14,923 nucleotides of DNA, from the NCBI GenBank assembly GCA_964369355.1, contig CAYJEO010000019.1, positions 1 to 14,923 on the forward strand, written 5' to 3'. This DNA comes from CAYJEO01 sp964369355. Its GTDB lineage: Bacteria; Bacillota_I; Bacilli_A; RF39; UBA660. The stretch's first letter is position 1. Each line of letters starts with the position of its first letter. A program made the translations under genes and the position numbers. Under the pieces are notes generated by a model that was not told where the DNA came from, searched no databases, and was given only the letters and a program-made list of their open reading frames with translations. Shown in pieces: positions 13,546 through 14,923 of this stretch.

Positions 13546-13918
13546 ATCAGAAATTTATCCACAAACTATTGTTATAGTTGATTTAAATAATATTGCATAT
13601 ATTAATGATAACTATGGACATGCAGCAGGTGATGAAGTTATTTGTCAAGCTTCAAGCATATTAATCCAAGCACAATTACCAAAAAGTGAAATAATAAGAA
13701 CTAATGGTAATGAATTTTTAATATATTTAGTTGAGTATGATGAAAAACAAGTTATTACTTACATTAAAGAATTAAATAAAGAATTTAAAAATTTAAAACA
13801 TGGTTATGGAGCAGCTATTGGATATAGTATTATTACAGATGGTATTAAAACAATTGATGATGCTGTTAATGAAGCAACTATAGATATGCGTAATGCCAAA
13901 GAAGAAATAAATAATTAA
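13532..13918 (+). pseudogene. Detached GGDEF domain remnant of the upstream receptor gene
   Basis: In the +1 frame relative to the upstream gene, 128 codons continue the GGDEF domain to a TAA: EAWDESEIYPQ, then IVIVDLNNIAYINDNYGHAAGDEV (matching the xxDxDxFKxINDxxGHxxGDxxL block), then RTNGNEFLIYL at the GGDEF signature position (13703..13717). No start codon with a ribosome-binding site precedes it and the frame is closed by TAA at 13523, so it is not a separate gene. Only 16 residues lie between the NR of LTSLKNR and the Asp of IVIVD, against about 24-27 in normal GGDEF domains, so roughly 7-10 codons are missing together with the frame: a deletion, not a single-base error. NGNEF in place of GGDEF or GGEEF, and no RxxD inhibitory site, suggest the domain was already a poor or inactive diguanylate cyclase. 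An assembly error is the alternative. Confidence 0.75.
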
Positions 13919-13940
13919 GCAAGTAATACTTGCTTTTTTT
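13917..13940 (+). terminator. Rho-independent terminator after the GGDEF remnant
   Basis: AAGCAAGT (13917..13924) pairs with ACTTGCTT (13928..13935) around a 3-base loop and runs into a T tract. The stem overlaps the stop codon. Confidence 0.85.
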
Positions 13941-13942
13941 AT

Positions 13943-13970
13943 TGTTAAAAAATATAAAAAATGTTAATAT
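13943..13970 (+). promoter_or_regulatory. Promoter of the YihY/BrkB-family gene
   Basis: TTGTTA (13943..13948), a 16-base spacer and TAATAT (13965..13970) preceded by TGT (extended -10). The Shine-Dalgarno begins at 13977. Confidence 0.5.
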
Positions 13971-13987
13971 TAATATAGGTGAAGTAT

Positions 13988-14881
13988 ATGGAAATAATTA
14001 AAAGAAATATAATAGAAGTATTAAATATATTAAAAAAAAGAGAATTTGAAATATTACCAGGACAATTAGCTTTTTTCTTCGTATTATCAATAATACCAAC
14101 TATAACTGCGTTAGTATTAATAGCATCATTTTTCTCAATAGATTTACATTATGTTGCTGAGTTTATTACTACTAATTTTCCAACTGAAATAAGTGATATA
14201 ATTAATCCATTTATATTAGGTAAAGGATTTGACTTTAATATTGGATTTTTTACTTTGTTAGGGTTTTATTTAGCAAGCAATGGTGCAAAATCGATTATCG
14301 TATCATCTGATATGTTGTATAAATTAGAAAAAACAGACTTTGTTAAACTTAGATTAAAATCTATAGTAATAACAATTATGCTTATATTTTTATTTTTACT
14401 TTTAACTATATTATTAGGACTAGGAACTTTCTTAATTTCTTATTTTGTAGATTTATTTTCTTTAGAATATATTAGTAATAATTTAAATTTAATATTTTCT
14501 ATTTTAAAATGGCCAATTACTTTGTTACTTATTTATGTTATTGTTAATTTTTTATATACAATAACACCTAATGAAAAAATAGAAAGACAAAGTGTTTTTA
14601 AAGGATCTATATTTACAAGTATTGGTTGGTCTTTAGCGACTATTATATATACTTATTATGTGGCTAATTTTTCAAATTATAGTATTATATATGGTGGATT
14701 ATCAAATTTAATTGTATTTATGACTTGGATTTATATAAATGCTTATATATTTGTTATAGGTTTAGCAATAAATGCGAATAATCATTTAAACTTTATGAAT
14801 AAAAATAAAGTTATAGATAATAATAATAATGATGCTAAGCATCAAACAGACTACACATTAGGTGAAGAAAAAAGTGTTTAA
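13988..14881 (+). CDS. YihY/BrkB family (UPF0761) integral membrane protein
   Basis: Polytopic inner-membrane protein of 297 aa with about six hydrophobic spans. Family features are the N-terminal LPGQLAFFFVLSIIPTI segment (about 23-38), a central FxxLGFYLASNGAKSIIVSSD region around residues 87-107, a run of very hydrophobic helices at about 125-195, PNEKIERQSVFKGSIFTSIGW (about 194-214), and the C-terminal YGGLSNLIVFMTWIYINAYIFVIGLAINA (about 236-264). The family was once annotated as ribonuclease BN, which is not supported; the function is unknown, possibly transport. I start it at the ATG at 13988 because AGGTGA lies 5 bases upstream; a GTG at 13979 overlaps that site. The tail after about residue 265 is Asn-rich and hydrophilic, ending in the terminator stem. 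It is monocistronic and unrelated in function to the receptor gene before it. Confidence 0.9.
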   Translation: MEIIKRNIIEVLNILKKREFEILPGQLAFFFVLSIIPTITALVLIASFFSIDLHYVAEFITTNFPTEISDIINPFILGKGFDFNIGFFTLLGFYLASNGAKSIIVSSDMLYKLEKTDFVKLRLKSIVITIMLIFLFLLLTILLGLGTFLISYFVDLFSLEYISNNLNLIFSILKWPITLLLIYVIVNFLYTITPNEKIERQSVFKGSIFTSIGWSLATIIYTYYVANFSNYSIIYGGLSNLIVFMTWIYINAYIFVIGLAINANNHLNFMNKNKVIDNNNNDAKHQTDYTLGEEKSV

Positions 14882-14893
14882 TACACTTTTTTT
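14868..14893. terminator. Bidirectional terminator after the YihY/BrkB-family gene
   Basis: AAAAAAGTGT (14868..14877) pairs with ACACTTTTTT (14883..14892) around TTAAT, which contains the stop codon of the plus-strand gene. T runs follow the stem on both strands, which fits a convergent gene entering from the right. Confidence 0.8.
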
Positions 14894-14923
14894 ATGTTCT
14901 TTTATCTTTTATAAATTCACGTA
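14892..14923 (-). CDS. Possible C-terminal end of a convergent gene (partial)
   Basis: On the minus strand the window edge reads in frame R-E-F-I-K-D-K-R-T and TAA, ending exactly at the bidirectional terminator. Basic C-termini like this are common, and the terminator shape favours a gene on this strand. Only nine codons are visible, so neither identity nor reality can be judged. Confidence 0.3.
   Translation of the reverse strand, partial: REFIKDKRT

Noticed and set aside
14831..14843. GATGC-TAA-GCATC palindrome
   Set aside because: It is a 5-bp stem inside the 3' end of the YihY/BrkB-family coding region with no T run; the true terminator lies 25 bases downstream.
1..14923. Mobile elements, CRISPR arrays, tRNA or rRNA genes
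   Set aside because: I found no transposase or integrase motif, regularly spaced repeats, terminal repeats with target duplications or conserved RNA-gene sequence anywhere in the window.

Overview
This window comes from a very AT-rich bacterium. Gene content points to a low-GC Gram-positive (Bacillota), probably of the Bacilli type and able to form endospores. It has a recognisable SspI small acid-soluble spore protein gene on the minus strand (7235..7438), LPXTG-like/sortase surface chemistry, a PBP5-type carboxypeptidase, LemA, a YtxG/YtxH-like pair and strong AGGTG/GGAGG ribosome-binding sites. TGA works as a stop codon (for example in the ATGA stop/start overlap at 5150..5153) and Trp is TGG, so this is the standard bacterial code, not the Mycoplasma code. 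No rRNA, tRNA, CRISPR array, transposase or phage gene was seen, and no gene-free stretch exceeds about 180 bases.

Layout. (1) 13..2596, minus: three tandem VanY-like DD-carboxypeptidases, likely one operon read leftward and ending in a perfect hairpin at the window edge. (2) 2693..3826, plus, divergent from them: a PBP5/DacF-type serine DD-carboxypeptidase with its own terminator. The left quarter is therefore a peptidoglycan-trimming block. (3) 4014..7245, plus: HI0933/BaiN-family flavoprotein, YfcE-type phosphoesterase (ATGA overlap), a secreted surface protein with an internal Cys-Gln thioester domain, a SpaA-like domain and an MPQTG anchor motif, and a very small sortase overlapping its 3' end. 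(4) 7235..7438, minus: sspI, convergent with the sortase gene and preceded by a sequence fitting the forespore sigma-G consensus. (5) 7536..8084, plus: lemA. (6) 8113..8400, minus: a Pro/Gln/Met-rich small protein with a coiled-coil tail, possibly spore-associated. (7) 8510..9136, plus: trmB. (8) 9218..11361, plus: a tight operon of lipoprotein, acidic disordered protein, YtxG-like membrane protein and YtxH-domain protein. (9) 11446..13918, plus: a single-pass membrane protein of unknown function, then a receptor-like protein with two solute-binding-protein domains whose GGDEF domain is cut by a frameshifting deletion. (10) 13988..14881, plus: a YihY/BrkB-family membrane protein, then a bidirectional terminator and possibly the last codons of a convergent gene.

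Nearly all of the genes act at the cell envelope. The most notable observations are the thioester adhesin with its mini-sortase, the sspI gene with its candidate sigma-G promoter, the apparent slippage deletion that destroys a degenerate GGDEF protein, and a recurring arrangement in which the -10 box lies so close to the Shine-Dalgarno sequence that transcripts should start at or just before it. Family assignments rest on motifs read by eye; no database search was possible.
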